Origin: Campylobacter cuniculorum DSM 23162 = LMG 24588
GTDB lineage: Bacteria; Campylobacterota; Campylobacteria; Campylobacterales; Campylobacteraceae
Assembly (NCBI RefSeq): GCF_002104335.1
Contig: NZ_CP020867.1
Span: forward strand, 1,339,206 to 1,403,205
DNA length: 64,000 bases
Direction: 5' to 3'
Notes under the pieces: model-generated
Told to the model about the DNA's origin: nothing
The model's database searches: none
The model's input: only the letters and a program-made list of their open reading frames with translations
Shown here: one piece after another, positions 35,269 to 44,543 of the stretch
Numbering within the stretch: position 1 is the first letter of the stretch
Layout of the letters: the number at the start of each line of letters is the position of its first letter
Position numbers and translations under genes: made by a program

Positions 35269-35998
35269 CCTTTTAGAGCTTGTTTTAGTCGTGTTCATTT
35301 TGGGTATAATTTTTAGTGTAATGCCTTTTAATTTTTCTAAAAATAAACTTTTAGAAGGAGCTCAACAAATCCTTAATGATATTCGTTATACAAGGACTTT
35401 AGCGATGATGCAAGAGGATTTTAGAATTGAAAATTTGGCTGTGGCAAAAAGAGAATGGTATAAAAATAAATGGCAGCTTTATTTCATCAAATCAAGTTCA
35501 GCCACGCAAAATCAGCAAACTTATACGATATTTTTAGACAAAAATGGAGATGGAAATGCAAATTTAGGAAAAACTCAAGTGAATTTAGATAGAGAAATTG
35601 CTATAGATTTAATCAATCCTAAAAAACTAATGAATTCAGGGCAGAGTGGAGTGATTTCTAAAAATGATGAAAAAGCGAGTAAGAAATTTAACATAGAAAA
35701 AAGTTTTGGTATCACTCAAGTGCAATTTAAAGGCTCTTGCTCGGGAACAACGCGTCTTGTTTTTGACAAATTAGGCAGACTCTATTCTCCTTTAAAAAAT
35801 GCAAAAGGAAATTTTGATAAAAATCTTGCTTTAAAAGATGAAAAATGCATCATAAAACTTTTAGACAAAAACAAACAAAACCTTTGTATCGTGGTGGAAA
35901 ATTTAAGCGGTTTTGCTTATATTCCTCAATTTCAAAATGCTAATCAACAAAATATAGAATTAAAAAAGGGAAAAATTAAATCTTGTTCCCAAATTTAA
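35252..35998 (+). CDS. type II secretion/transformation pseudopilin
   Basis: 248 aa from the ATG at 35252, chosen because it yields the class III prepilin start MKKAFSLLELVLVVFILG, with Glu at +5 after the predicted cleavage before Phe. An upstream in-frame ATG at 35216 would spoil this leader. After the hydrophobic helix the protein is a soluble domain with three Cys residues (KGSCSG, DEKCIIKL, QNLCIV). Such pseudopilins form the DNA uptake (Cts) apparatus of C. jejuni, which lacks a general secretion pathway. The tie to DNA uptake is inference. Confidence 0.72.
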   Translation: MKKAFSLLELVLVVFILGIIFSVMPFNFSKNKLLEGAQQILNDIRYTRTLAMMQEDFRIENLAVAKREWYKNKWQLYFIKSSSATQNQQTYTIFLDKNGDGNANLGKTQVNLDREIAIDLINPKKLMNSGQSGVISKNDEKASKKFNIEKSFGITQVQFKGSCSGTTRLVFDKLGRLYSPLKNAKGNFDKNLALKDEKCIIKLLDKNKQNLCIVVENLSGFAYIPQFQNANQQNIELKKGKIKSCSQI

Positions 35999-36033
35999 AG
36001 ATTTTTAATAGATTTAAAATTTTGTTAATTAAA

Positions 36034-36050
36034 AGTTAATATAATTAACT
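36034..36050. repeat. palindrome between the pseudopilin and the first chemoreceptor
   Basis: AGTTAAT-ATA-ATTAACT, a perfect 7-bp dyad 34 bases upstream of the chemoreceptor ATG. It could be an operator or a weak terminator of the pseudopilin gene. Confidence 0.4.
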
Positions 36051-36083
36051 AAAAATTATTACTTATGAAAGAGGTATTTTTTT

Positions 36084-37724
36084 ATGAAAAAGAAGAATTT
36101 TGGGATTTCTACAAGACTTTATTTAAGTTTTGCTTTTATCATAATTGTTATGTTAATGATAGCTTTTTTTAGTTTAATAACAATCAATACTTTAGATACA
36201 ATTCTTACAACAGCAACTGGAGAAAATGCTTTACTCTCGCGCCAAGCGATTAATTTTAGAGGAAGTGTCCATGATAGATCGATTTTGATTAGAGATGCTG
36301 TTTTAGCAACAGATGCACAAGATTTACAAAAAACTCTCGCTCAAATTAAAAAACTTGAAGATGATTACACAAATGCAGAAAAGAATTTACAAGAAATTTT
36401 AAGCAAGGGTCATGCAAACACAGACATAAGAACTATGGCTGCAAATATTGAAAAGATTAAAATACAAACGTTTAAAACTTATACCGAAATCATTGCTAAA
36501 ATCAATCAAAACGACATTGAAGAGGCAGAAAAAATTCTAGCTCATACAGCAAGAGCTCAATTTATTGTATGGTTAGCAGAAATTAATAAACTCATTGATT
36601 ATGAAGAGCAACTCAACAATGAATTAACCATAGCAGCACTCAAGCAAATTAGTTCTTTTAAAATCATTATGTCTTTTATCATCGTTATAGCAATTGTGAT
36701 TTCTTTAATTATCATTTACTTTATTGTGAGATACATTAGAAATTTAGTCGGCGGTGAGCCAAGTGAGGTTAATCATATCATCAGTGAGGTTGCAAATGGA
36801 AATTTAACTCAAAAAATTGAAACCAAAGAGCAAAGTAGCATACTTTATTCTGTTTCTAAAATGCAAGAAAAACTTAAAAACATCATTGAAAAAATGATTG
36901 TCATTTCAAAGCAACTTGAAGAAAAGACAGATTTTGTGGTTAAACGCATCAGTGAAACTGAAAAATCTATGATTATCCAAAGACAAACTTCTAAAGAATC
37001 TGCATTAAGAATCAAAGAAGCAACTCAAAAAACTCAAAATATTTCTCAAATTGTGCTTGAAACAGAGCAAAATTCCAAAAATACCACTGAAGTTTGTGAA
37101 AACAACAAAAAATCTGTCGAGGATACAGCCACACAAATGGAAATTATCGCGGATAATTCTGCTAAGCTTTCTGAACAAATTTCATTTTTAAGCGAACATG
37201 CACAAAGCATAGGAACAAGCACGGATTTAATCAGTGAAATTACAGACCAAACGAATTTGCTTGCTCTTAATGCTGCCATTGAAGCGGCTCGTGCGGGCGA
37301 GGTGGGAAGAGGTTTTGCGGTTGTCGCAGATGAAATTCGAAAACTTGCTGAAAAAACAGGCGGAGCAACCAATCAAATTGCGGTGATTAATAAAAAAATT
37401 CAAGAAGAAACCGTAGCCACTGCAAATGCGATTGAAGAATCCATACCTTTGATTAATAAGGGGCAAAAACTTAGTGAAGATATTAGAGATAGCGTGGATT
37501 TGATTTACAATCAAGCAAATGATAGTCTTTTAAAAGCTGAAGAGGTGAGTAAAGAGGTTGCTGAACAAGTTAAACTTATGGAGGAAATTGAAAAACAAGT
37601 CATATCTATGGCAGATATTTCAGAGCAAACCAAACAAGCTGTAAGTGAAAATAAACAAGCAATGTTTGAGCTTAAAAAAGTAAGCGATCATTTGCAAGAT
37701 GAAATTAAAATTTTTAGAATTTAA
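36084..37724 (+). CDS. methyl-accepting chemotaxis protein with 4HB sensor domain
   Basis: A 546-aa chemoreceptor. A transmembrane helix (about 12-36) is followed by a helical periplasmic domain of about 150 residues of the 4HB_MCP type, TM2 (about 195-217), a HAMP-like region ([21 protein letters not shown]) and the signalling helices. The tip is [38 protein letters not shown]. Lacking a Cache domain, it belongs to a different group from the receptor at 38342. Ligand unknown. The ribosome site is AGAGG. Confidence 0.88.
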   Translation: MKKKNFGISTRLYLSFAFIIIVMLMIAFFSLITINTLDTILTTATGENALLSRQAINFRGSVHDRSILIRDAVLATDAQDLQKTLAQIKKLEDDYTNAEKNLQEILSKGHANTDIRTMAANIEKIKIQTFKTYTEIIAKINQNDIEEAEKILAHTARAQFIVWLAEINKLIDYEEQLNNELTIAALKQISSFKIIMSFIIVIAIVISLIIIYFIVRYIRNLVGGEPSEVNHIISEVANGNLTQKIETKEQSSILYSVSKMQEKLKNIIEKMIVISKQLEEKTDFVVKRISETEKSMIIQRQTSKESALRIKEATQKTQNISQIVLETEQNSKNTTEVCENNKKSVEDTATQMEIIADNSAKLSEQISFLSEHAQSIGTSTDLISEITDQTNLLALNAAIEAARAGEVGRGFAVVADEIRKLAEKTGGATNQIAVINKKIQEETVATANAIEESIPLINKGQKLSEDIRDSVDLIYNQANDSLLKAEEVSKEVAEQVKLMEEIEKQVISMADISEQTKQAVSENKQAMFELKKVSDHLQDEIKIFRI

Positions 37725-37735
37725 AACAGATACAA

Positions 37736-37755
37736 CCGCTCTTTTAAAAGAGCGG
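37736..37755 (+). terminator. terminator of the 4HB chemoreceptor gene
   Basis: Palindrome CCGCTCTTTTAAAAGAGCGG followed by AATTTTAATT, 11 bases after the stop. Confidence 0.85.
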
Positions 37756-37780
37756 AATTTTAATTAAATTTTAAATAAAC

Positions 37781-37906
37781 TCAATTTACATCAAGGTTAT
37801 ATTCATCACAAAATTCACCGCCCAAATTACGCCAAGGAAGTTCTTTGCGTCCATTCTTTTCATACCAAAATATTAATTCATCTTGCATATGTTTAAGTGT
37901 TTGCAT
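37781..37906 (-). pseudogene. remnant of mutY (N-terminal fragment)
   Basis: A 41-codon frame from ATG 37906 reads MQTLKHMQDELIF then WYEKNGRKELPWRNL, the diagnostic N-terminal motif of A/G-specific adenine glycosylase MutY (E. coli WYDKYGRKTLPW). After PWRNL the similarity ends, and the frame stops 13 codons later at 37781. Nothing resembling the helix-hairpin-helix, the catalytic Asp or the iron-sulfur cluster follows on this strand. The intact family is about 340 residues. Either the gene was deleted here or this is a duplicated stub. An intact copy elsewhere in the genome is not excluded. Confidence 0.7.
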
Positions 37907-37963
37907 AGTTTAGAGTATAACAAAATTTCTATAATGAATAAAAATTTATTCTTTTTAGAAGAT

Positions 37964-38089
37964 TTATCCTTTTGAAAGAATCTGTTTAAATCTTTTGCTA
38001 AGCTTATATATTTGTCGTTTAGTTTCTTTTAATCTTGCTTTGAAAATTCTTAAAATCTTTTTTAATGTCAAATCTCTATCAAAGGCTTT
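37964..38089 (-). pseudogene. unidentified coding-like fragment
   Basis: A 41-codon stretch without ATG, bounded by stops, reads KAFDRDLTLKKILRIFKARL and then a basic Lys/Arg-rich tail ending ILSKG. In a shifted frame upstream lies TEAVFLKAPMWCV. The pattern is that of a frameshifted C-terminal gene fragment on the same strand as the mutY remnant. I do not recognise the family; chance is possible. Confidence 0.3.
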
Positions 38090-38313
38090 TTATATCTCTA
38101 AACGCACCACATAGGAGCTTTTAGAAAAACAGCTTCTGTAATTTTAAAACATTTTGATTATACAAAAATACCTTAATATAAATTTTACTCAAAAAATAAA
38201 TGCTGAATAAATATTGTTTTTAATCTTAAATTTGTTTCAATTTCATATTAAGTTTATTGATAAATTTGCAAATACAAAATGATTTTAAAAATTATACAAA
38301 TAAGGTCTATAAT

Positions 38314-38338
38314 AAACCCTAGAAAGCTTCTAGGGTTT
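38314..38338 (-). terminator. hairpin after the Cache chemoreceptor gene
   Basis: Perfect 11-bp arms AAACCCTAGAA / TTCTAGGGTTT with a 3-nt loop, 3 bases beyond the stop of the minus-strand chemoreceptor. Confidence 0.75.
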
Positions 38339-38341
38339 GTA

Positions 38342-40339
38342 TTAGAATTTCTTTTTATTCACATCTTCAAGGATGTTGTTTGCTATAGTGCTAACAGAAT
38401 TAGCAATGATAGAAGATTCATTAGCGATTTCAACATTGTCTTTTGTGCTTTGGTCAATCTGTGAAACACTCTCATTGATTTGAGTGATGCCTTGAGTTTG
38501 TTCTTTAATGCTTTCAGCCATATCATTGATGGATTGCACAAGTAAATTTGTATTGGCTTCTATCTCACTCAAAGACTTTTGAGTCCTTTCAGCAAGTTTT
38601 CTTACTTCATCAGCCACAACAGCAAAGCCGCGTCCATGTTCTCCTGCACGAGCTGCTTCAATGGCAGCATTAAGAGCGAGGAGATTGATTTGGTCAGCTA
38701 TATCTCCTATAATGCCTGTAACATTTTTAATGTCTTCACTTTGAGTGATAACATCACTAGTCTTTTGAGAGACATTTTGCATAGAAGAAGTGATTTGCTC
38801 TAAGGCTGCAGCGGTTTCTTCTAAAGAAGCTGCTTGGGAATTAGAGCTGGAGGTGAGAGATTGGACTGCGGTTTGGAGTTTAGTGCTTTCTCCTGCTAAG
38901 GCATTAGCAAATTCTGAACTTTGTCTTAGCATTTTAATGATTTCTTCTCCTAAAGCATTGGTTGTCACCTCAACATTTCCTGTGGCATTTTCTATTTTAT
39001 TTCTAAAGTCTAGACGTTTGTATTCTTCAAAGACACTGCGAATGGCATTCATATCACTTCCTACTCTATTTTGCAAAGCATCTAAGAGACGATTGAGTAC
39101 ATTTTTGAGTTCTACGAGTTGAGGATTTCTTGGATTGGATGTGATTCTTGCTGTGAGATTTCCTGATTCTACAATGCCGACTGTTTCTACAGCTTCTTTC
39201 ACAGCAGAATTGTCTTGTTCAAAACCTAGTTTGGTTTGACGAATGTTTTCATTGATGGCTGTTGCCATTTGACCGAGTTCGTCGTTGGCTTTGATAGGCA
39301 AAGGAGCAGGAGCTGTGCTTGTTTCGTAGTTGATGTATTTGAATAAGCCTAAAAGCGAAATTTTGATTTGTTCTATCGGAGCTGTCATTTTTTTGATGAT
39401 AAAGAATAAAACCGCTGCACTTATAATCAATACTGCTAAAAATACAGCCAAACTCATTATGAAAATTTCATTAATCGCATCAGTATAATCATCTAGTCTT
39501 GCCCCCGATACTATAGTCCAACCAAAAGGAAATTGTCTGTAAAATCCTATCCGATTATTTCCTTCGGGGTCTTCATAAGTAAATTCTCCTTCTTTATTAT
39601 TTTTAAGCAATTCCTTCAATTTAATTTCTTGTGGCAATGGGTTTTGATTTTCAACGATGGCTGCATTTCTATGAGAAAAAATCTTTCCCGAAGAATCTGT
39701 AATATATACTTGTAAGCTAGGCAATTCTTTTCTTTCAAAATTTTCAAATCTTTTTTGAAAATCATTGATAAATAAATCAACGCCTAAAACTCCTATAAAT
39801 TTTCCATTTTTAATCAAAGGATAAGTAATGGTAACAAGTTTCTGTCCTTCATATTTTCCGCTTCCTGAAACATACACAGGAGTAACGATTGAATCCCTTT
39901 TGTTTTTAGTTTCAACATACCAAAATCTTTGTCTTAATTCTCTGGGAGGAGTGAAATGAGGAGAAAGTTGATTTTGCATTTTGTTTTCTTCATAATTCTC
40001 TTCTATTAACGCACCATCGTCATCATAAACAATATACATAGAAGGATATTTGATGAGCGATTCTGTTTCAAATAAAATTTTTCTTTGAGATAAAACATCG
40101 TTTTTATCTAAAGACAAAATTTCTTTAGCCACAGCTTCTAAATGTTGTCGGGCTTCTAAATTCATTGTGATATTGATTGTCGTATAAGAAGCATCAAGGA
40201 CACCTTGTTGGATACTCCTATAAAGACTTCTAATTTCAGAAGCAGTGCTGTTGTAATTAAAGCCTAAAACCAAAGCAATAACTACTACAAATATAGTTAC
40301 TATATATAAGATTAATTTTCCACCTAATGTCCTTGTCAT
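38342..40339 (-). CDS. methyl-accepting chemotaxis protein with dCache sensor domain (Tlp group A)
   Basis: A 665-aa chemoreceptor. TM1 is at about 8-28, then a periplasmic double-Cache domain to about 285 (landmarks [78 protein letters not shown]), TM2 at about 290-315, HAMP and a long signalling domain. The tip is [34 protein letters not shown], and the end [12 protein letters not shown] is the C-terminus shared by C. jejuni Tlp1-4-type receptors. The ligand, probably an amino or organic acid, cannot be inferred. An A16 tract lies 47 bp upstream of the start. Confidence 0.92.
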   Translation of the reverse strand: MTRTLGGKLILYIVTIFVVVIALVLGFNYNSTASEIRSLYRSIQQGVLDASYTTINITMNLEARQHLEAVAKEILSLDKNDVLSQRKILFETESLIKYPSMYIVYDDDGALIEENYEENKMQNQLSPHFTPPRELRQRFWYVETKNKRDSIVTPVYVSGSGKYEGQKLVTITYPLIKNGKFIGVLGVDLFINDFQKRFENFERKELPSLQVYITDSSGKIFSHRNAAIVENQNPLPQEIKLKELLKNNKEGEFTYEDPEGNNRIGFYRQFPFGWTIVSGARLDDYTDAINEIFIMSLAVFLAVLIISAAVLFFIIKKMTAPIEQIKISLLGLFKYINYETSTAPAPLPIKANDELGQMATAINENIRQTKLGFEQDNSAVKEAVETVGIVESGNLTARITSNPRNPQLVELKNVLNRLLDALQNRVGSDMNAIRSVFEEYKRLDFRNKIENATGNVEVTTNALGEEIIKMLRQSSEFANALAGESTKLQTAVQSLTSSSNSQAASLEETAAALEQITSSMQNVSQKTSDVITQSEDIKNVTGIIGDIADQINLLALNAAIEAARAGEHGRGFAVVADEVRKLAERTQKSLSEIEANTNLLVQSINDMAESIKEQTQGITQINESVSQIDQSTKDNVEIANESSIIANSVSTIANNILEDVNKKKF

Positions 40340-40385
40340 AAATTCTCCTTTTTCAATAAAATAAATTGTATATACTCATTATATC

Positions 40386-40401
40386 AAAAAAAAAAAAAAA
40401 A
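40386..40401. repeat. A16 homopolymer upstream of the chemoreceptor
   Basis: Sixteen A on the plus strand (T16 on the coding strand of the chemoreceptor), 47 bases before its start codon and about 94 bases before znuA. It lies where a promoter for the chemoreceptor is expected, so length variation could alter -10/-35 spacing. Confidence 0.9.
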
Positions 40402-40494
40402 GAAATGAAAAAAATGAAAAAATGAAAAATTAATTTAAAAAAGGTTATAATTTTGCTACAATTTAGAATTTTTTAACTTATAATAAGGATTAAA

Positions 40495-41346
40495 ATGAAA
40501 AAAATTTTTTTATTTTGCCTCATGAGTGTGTTTTTAAATGCCGAAAATATCGTAAGTGTTAGCATTCCTCCGCAAGCTTTTTTCGTGCAAAAAATTGCGG
40601 CAAATACTTTAAAAATAAACACTTTGATTGAGCAAAATGCTGATGAGCATACCTTTGAACTCAAACCCTCTTCTATGAAAGAGCTTGAAAAAAGTGATAT
40701 TTATTTTACCATAGGTTTGGAGTTTGAAAAAGCTTTCAGTCCTAAATTCAAAGAAAATTTTAAAAACTTAAATTTTGTAGATATGCAAAAAAATATAGAG
40801 CTGAAAGACTTTGAAGAACATTCTCATGAAGAACATGCACATGAAGGAGAACATGAAGAACAAAAAGACATTCACACTTGGCTCAATCCCCTCTTAGTTA
40901 AAACTATGGCAACGACAATTTTTGAAGCATTAGTCCAAAAATATCCGCAAAATAAAGCCCTTTATAAAAAAAATTGGGAAAAGTTCTTAAAAGAACTTGA
41001 CGCCCTTGATTTTCAAATCAAAACTGAATTTAAAGACATAAAGCAAAAGGAATTTATCGTTTATCACCCGTCTTGGGGGTATTTTGCCTCTGCTTATGGT
41101 TTGGAGCAAATTCCTGTTGAGATTGAAGCTAAAGAGCCAAAAATCAAAGATTTGCAACGACTCATTAAACTTGCAAAAGAAAAAAATATCAAAGTCATCT
41201 TTGTTCAGCCGGGTTTTCCTGAAAATGCTGCAAAAACCTTAGCTAAAGAATGCGGTGCGAATATAATTTCTATCAATCATCTTGCGTTTGATTGGGAAAA
41301 TGAGCTTAAAAAGAGTGCTAAAATTTTGGCTGATAGCTTAAAATAA
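40495..41346 (+). CDS. znuA: zinc ABC transporter substrate-binding protein
   Basis: ZnuA, 283 aa, periplasmic. A short signal peptide (KKIFLFCLMSVFLNA) precedes VSIPPQAFFVQKIA. Zinc ligands are in NADEHTFELKPSS, a His/Glu-rich loop at about 108-126 (HSHEEHAHEGEHEE), DIHTWLNPLL, and VYHPSWGYFA. The loop length and His content are typical of zinc over manganese binders. It is first in znuA-znuC-znuB, with spacing of 9 bp and then an 8-bp overlap. Zur control is likely but no site was identified. Confidence 0.93.
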   Translation: MKKIFLFCLMSVFLNAENIVSVSIPPQAFFVQKIAANTLKINTLIEQNADEHTFELKPSSMKELEKSDIYFTIGLEFEKAFSPKFKENFKNLNFVDMQKNIELKDFEEHSHEEHAHEGEHEEQKDIHTWLNPLLVKTMATTIFEALVQKYPQNKALYKKNWEKFLKELDALDFQIKTEFKDIKQKEFIVYHPSWGYFASAYGLEQIPVEIEAKEPKIKDLQRLIKLAKEKNIKVIFVQPGFPENAAKTLAKECGANIISINHLAFDWENELKKSAKILADSLK

Positions 41347-41355
41347 AGTAAAATA

Positions 41356-42198
41356 ATGGTTTTTTTTGAAATTTCAAAACTCAATTACGCCTATGAAGAT
41401 GAACTTGTTTTAAAAAATATCCATTTAAGTTATGATAGCAAGGATTTTTTTTCTGTCATTGGACCTAATGGGGCGGGAAAATCAACTTTGATTAAATTGA
41501 TTTTAGGTTTGCTTGAAAACAAAAAACATAATATTAAATTTTTTTCCCTTGAAAAAAAAGACATAGGCTATGTCCCTCAACACAGCTTGGCTAATTCTCA
41601 TTTTCCTGCAAGGGTGCTTGAGATTGTGCTTATGGGTTTAATCAGTAAAAAAAAATTTGGCTTTTATACAAAAAAAGATAAACAAAGGGCTTTAAACGCT
41701 TTGGATAAGGTTGGTATGAAAGAATTTTGGAATAAAAGAATCGATGAATTAAGCGGGGGACAAAGACAAAGAATTTTCATTGCAAGAGCCCTTGTTGATG
41801 AATGTAAAATGCTTATTTTAGATGAACCTACAGCAAGTGTTGATAGCAAGGGAGCGGTGCAGATTTTTGAGCTTTTAAATGATTTGCATCAAAAAGGTAT
41901 CGGCATACTCGTTGTTTGCCACGATATTAATCTCGTGCTTGCTTATAGTGATAAGATTGCTTATTTGGACAAAGAACTCTTTTTGCATTCTAATACCAAA
42001 GAGGAGCAAAAAGGTGCGTTTTTAAAGCATTTATATGAAAAACACTCGCATTTTTGTGCTGTGGAAATGAGTTTAAATTCCTGTCTTAATGAAAATTGCG
42101 AGGACAGAAAAGCCTGTGAAGAAGAATTTGCAAAAAGGCAAAAAAGTTCTTTTAGGAGTAAAATTTTTAAACCAAAGTTTGAGATAAATCATGCTTGA
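41356..42198 (+). CDS. znuC: zinc ABC transporter ATP-binding protein
   Basis: ZnuC, 280 aa. Walker A GPNGAGKSTLIK, Q-loop GYVPQHSLANS, signature LSGGQRQRIFIARAL, Walker B LILDEPTASVD and switch His in VVCHDINLVLA are all present. The C-terminal region (about 215-280) is Cys/His-bearing (HSHFCAVEMSLNSCLNENCE), a possible metal site beyond the ABC core. It overlaps znuB by 8 bp. Confidence 0.93.
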   Translation: MVFFEISKLNYAYEDELVLKNIHLSYDSKDFFSVIGPNGAGKSTLIKLILGLLENKKHNIKFFSLEKKDIGYVPQHSLANSHFPARVLEIVLMGLISKKKFGFYTKKDKQRALNALDKVGMKEFWNKRIDELSGGQRQRIFIARALVDECKMLILDEPTASVDSKGAVQIFELLNDLHQKGIGILVVCHDINLVLAYSDKIAYLDKELFLHSNTKEEQKGAFLKHLYEKHSHFCAVEMSLNSCLNENCEDRKACEEEFAKRQKSSFRSKIFKPKFEINHA

Positions 42199-42997
42199 GC
42201 TTTTAGGTTTTGACTTTTTTCAAAATGCACTTTTAGCCGCTTTTTTGGTGAGCATAGCTTGCGGAGTTATGGGGGCTTTGATTATGGTTAATCGCCTTTT
42301 TTCAATGGCAGGGGGCATCACTCATGGAGCTTTTGGGGGCATAGGGATTGCTTTTTATTTTTCTTTGCCGATTTTATTAAGCACAAGCATTTTTACCCTC
42401 TTTTTAGCCTTTTTACTCGCATTTTTAAGCCAACATTATGAGCATAGAAGTGATAGCATTATCGCTGTAATTTGGGCTTTTGGAATGGCTGTTGGAATTG
42501 TGCTGATTGATTTAAGTCCGGGCTATCAAAATGACTTAATGGCTTATTTATTTGGCAGCATTTTAGCTGTTTCAAAGTCTGATTTAGTGCTTATGTTTGG
42601 CGTCGATGGTGCAGTTGTAATGCTTATAATGCTTTTTTACAGACAATTTGAAATTTTAAGTTTTGATAAAGAATTTAGCAAGGTTAAGGGCATTAATACA
42701 AGTTTTTTTTATTATCTTTTAATCGCTATGATAGCCCTTTGTATCGTTATTTGTATAAGGCTTGTAGGACTTATTTTGGTCATGGCTTTATTGAGTATTC
42801 CAAGCTTTATTGCTGAAAATTTCACTAAAAATTTAGGACAATTAATGATTTTATCAGCTCTTTTAAGTATGCTTTTTTGTATTTTAGGGCTTGGATTAAG
42901 TTATTATCTTAATCTTGCAAGTGGTGCTTGTATTATAATTTTAGCTTGTATGGCTTTTGCCATTAATTTAGGATTTCAAAGTTTAAAAAGAATTTAA
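42191..42997 (+). CDS. znuB: zinc ABC transporter permease
   Basis: ZnuB, 268 aa, ABC-3 family with about eight helices. Visible signatures are MVNRLFSMAGGITHGAFGGIGIA, LIDLSPGYQNDLMAYLFGS and the C-terminal VGLILVMALLSIPSFIAENF. It forms the channel with ZnuC and ends the operon ahead of a weak hairpin. Confidence 0.93.
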   Translation: MLELLGFDFFQNALLAAFLVSIACGVMGALIMVNRLFSMAGGITHGAFGGIGIAFYFSLPILLSTSIFTLFLAFLLAFLSQHYEHRSDSIIAVIWAFGMAVGIVLIDLSPGYQNDLMAYLFGSILAVSKSDLVLMFGVDGAVVMLIMLFYRQFEILSFDKEFSKVKGINTSFFYYLLIAMIALCIVICIRLVGLILVMALLSIPSFIAENFTKNLGQLMILSALLSMLFCILGLGLSYYLNLASGACIIILACMAFAINLGFQSLKRI

Positions 42998-43007
42998 GAA
43001 GAAAAAC

Positions 43008-43040
43008 AAGTTCTAAGCTAAGCTTGACTTTAATTTTTTT
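43008..43040 (+). terminator. possible terminator after znuB
   Basis: An imperfect hairpin (AAGT..AAGC-TAA-GCTT..ACTT) followed by TAATTTTTTTG, 11 bases after the znuB stop and near the convergent mcrC end. Confidence 0.5.
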
Positions 43041-43076
43041 GTTTGCTGTTTTCTTTTTTAGCTTTAAAGGCTTGTT

Positions 43077-44543
43077 TTAAGAGGGTAAGGGTGCGAAATA
43101 GACCTTGAGGTGTATGTTTGGATTTTTATTTATATCTTGTGAATTCTCTGCTTGTTTGCAAGTTTCTTGTTCCTCATTAAAAACCCATTCTTTTTGGGAC
43201 ATTTTTTCTTTTAAATCCTTTGTTCTCTCACAAAATGGATAAATGAGCCAAACTTCTTTTGCACCATAAAATTTCGCATAGGCAAAGACTTGATACAAAT
43301 CGCTTTGGGAAATGCCAAATTTCTCATCATTGTTTGGAATTTTCCATTTTGTATCTGCGATGATTTTTTTATGATTTTTTTCTATCAGTAAATCTGGCTT
43401 TAAAGGAAAAAGTCCTTGTTTGCCATCTTCTTGTTTGTCATCATTAACATCAATAAGCATGTTTTTATGACGCACTTGTGCTGTGATTTCTAAAGCGGGA
43501 TTGCTTCTTTTAGGGTTGCTTCTTTTAAACATAGCAGCCACATAATCCTCAAAAAGCTTCTCCATAGGAAAGAGCAAGGCATAAGCTTTGTCCTCTCCTT
43601 GATAGGGTGTGAAAGTCTTTCCTTTTAAGAAAAGCTGACACCAAGAAAGCAAGTTCTTATAATAATCATAATGCCTTGTTTGCTGACATTGCAGAAAATC
43701 CTTTTTGAAATTTTTTGAAAATTCCACGCATTCTAATCTTTCTAAAAAATTTTTTATATCGGATTCGTAATTTTTTGTTTTGGTCTTTAATAAAGCAAGA
43801 GTGGATTTTATAAGACGATTTGCGGGATTGTTTAGGATAAATTCATTGCTTTGAGTGAAAAATCGCTCTTTGTGAATGAAGTTGTATTTTAAATTTTGAG
43901 CAAAAAGCAATTTGCCCTTAAGAAAAGTTCTATTTTCCTCAATGCTTACATAATCGCGTTTAAAACCCTTTTTAAAAATCATTTCAAGTTCTTGTAAAAA
44001 CATAGAAATGAAAATATCAAACAAAGGCATTTTTTCGGATTTTAAAGAAGAGAGTCTGCTCTCTTTAAAAGGGCTATTTTTTAGAGTCCTAAGAAGTTCA
44101 ATTAAAAGTAATTTGGGATTTGGAAATTTATCAGTTGGAAATTTATCAAAAGATGGTTTTAGACTTTGAATGTCGTTTGAATATTCAAATTTATAGGCTT
44201 TTTTGAGTTTCTCCTGCAGTTCTTGCCGGTGCATCATTTTTTGGCTTTCTGCTTCAGAATTTTTTAAGCTAGAATCATTGTTTTTGTTTTCTAAAACTAC
44301 TTTTGGATAAATCTCCAAAACACCGCTTTTTGTCTCTATCAAGCCCACATAATTTTTAACCCTTAATCTCTCTTTGCTCTTAAAGCCCAAAAAGGAAGAA
44401 TGATTCTCATCTTTTGCAAAACTTTCAAGCTCTTTATAAAATTTTTCAGCCCGATTTTCAAGTTCTTGTTTTTTAGCTTGACGCATTAGCTCCTCTTTGT
44501 CAAAGCTTTGATATTCAATAACTTCAGCTCTTATTTTCTTCAT
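43077..44543 (-). CDS. mcrC: McrC-like subunit of a type IV restriction system
   Basis: A 488-aa McrBC-type McrC. The first 100 residues form the DUF2357-like N-terminal region (NYVGLIETKSGVLEIYPKV). The C-terminal part carries the PD-(D/E)xK nuclease site: LKPDLLIEKNHKKIIADTKWK, with Asp and DTKWK, then DLYQVFAYAKFYGAKEVWLIYPF. McrC assembles with the McrB GTPase and cuts DNA bearing modified cytosine. It overlaps mcrB by 20 bp. A central linker near 95-115 (SEAESQKMMHRQ) is unusual but in frame. Confidence 0.88.
   Translation of the reverse strand: MKKIRAEVIEYQSFDKEELMRQAKKQELENRAEKFYKELESFAKDENHSSFLGFKSKERLRVKNYVGLIETKSGVLEIYPKVVLENKNNDSSLKNSEAESQKMMHRQELQEKLKKAYKFEYSNDIQSLKPSFDKFPTDKFPNPKLLLIELLRTLKNSPFKESRLSSLKSEKMPLFDIFISMFLQELEMIFKKGFKRDYVSIEENRTFLKGKLLFAQNLKYNFIHKERFFTQSNEFILNNPANRLIKSTLALLKTKTKNYESDIKNFLERLECVEFSKNFKKDFLQCQQTRHYDYYKNLLSWCQLFLKGKTFTPYQGEDKAYALLFPMEKLFEDYVAAMFKRSNPKRSNPALEITAQVRHKNMLIDVNDDKQEDGKQGLFPLKPDLLIEKNHKKIIADTKWKIPNNDEKFGISQSDLYQVFAYAKFYGAKEVWLIYPFCERTKDLKEKMSQKEWVFNEEQETCKQAENSQDINKNPNIHLKVYFAPLPS

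Noticed and set aside
36034-36050. AGTTAAT palindrome as part of a CRISPR or repeat family
   Set aside because: A single copy with no repeated spacing. No CRISPR array was found anywhere in the window.
37046-37514. Antisense frames within the chemoreceptor signalling domain
   Set aside because: They mirror the conserved MCP tip and are a known artefact of its Ala/Glu-rich code.
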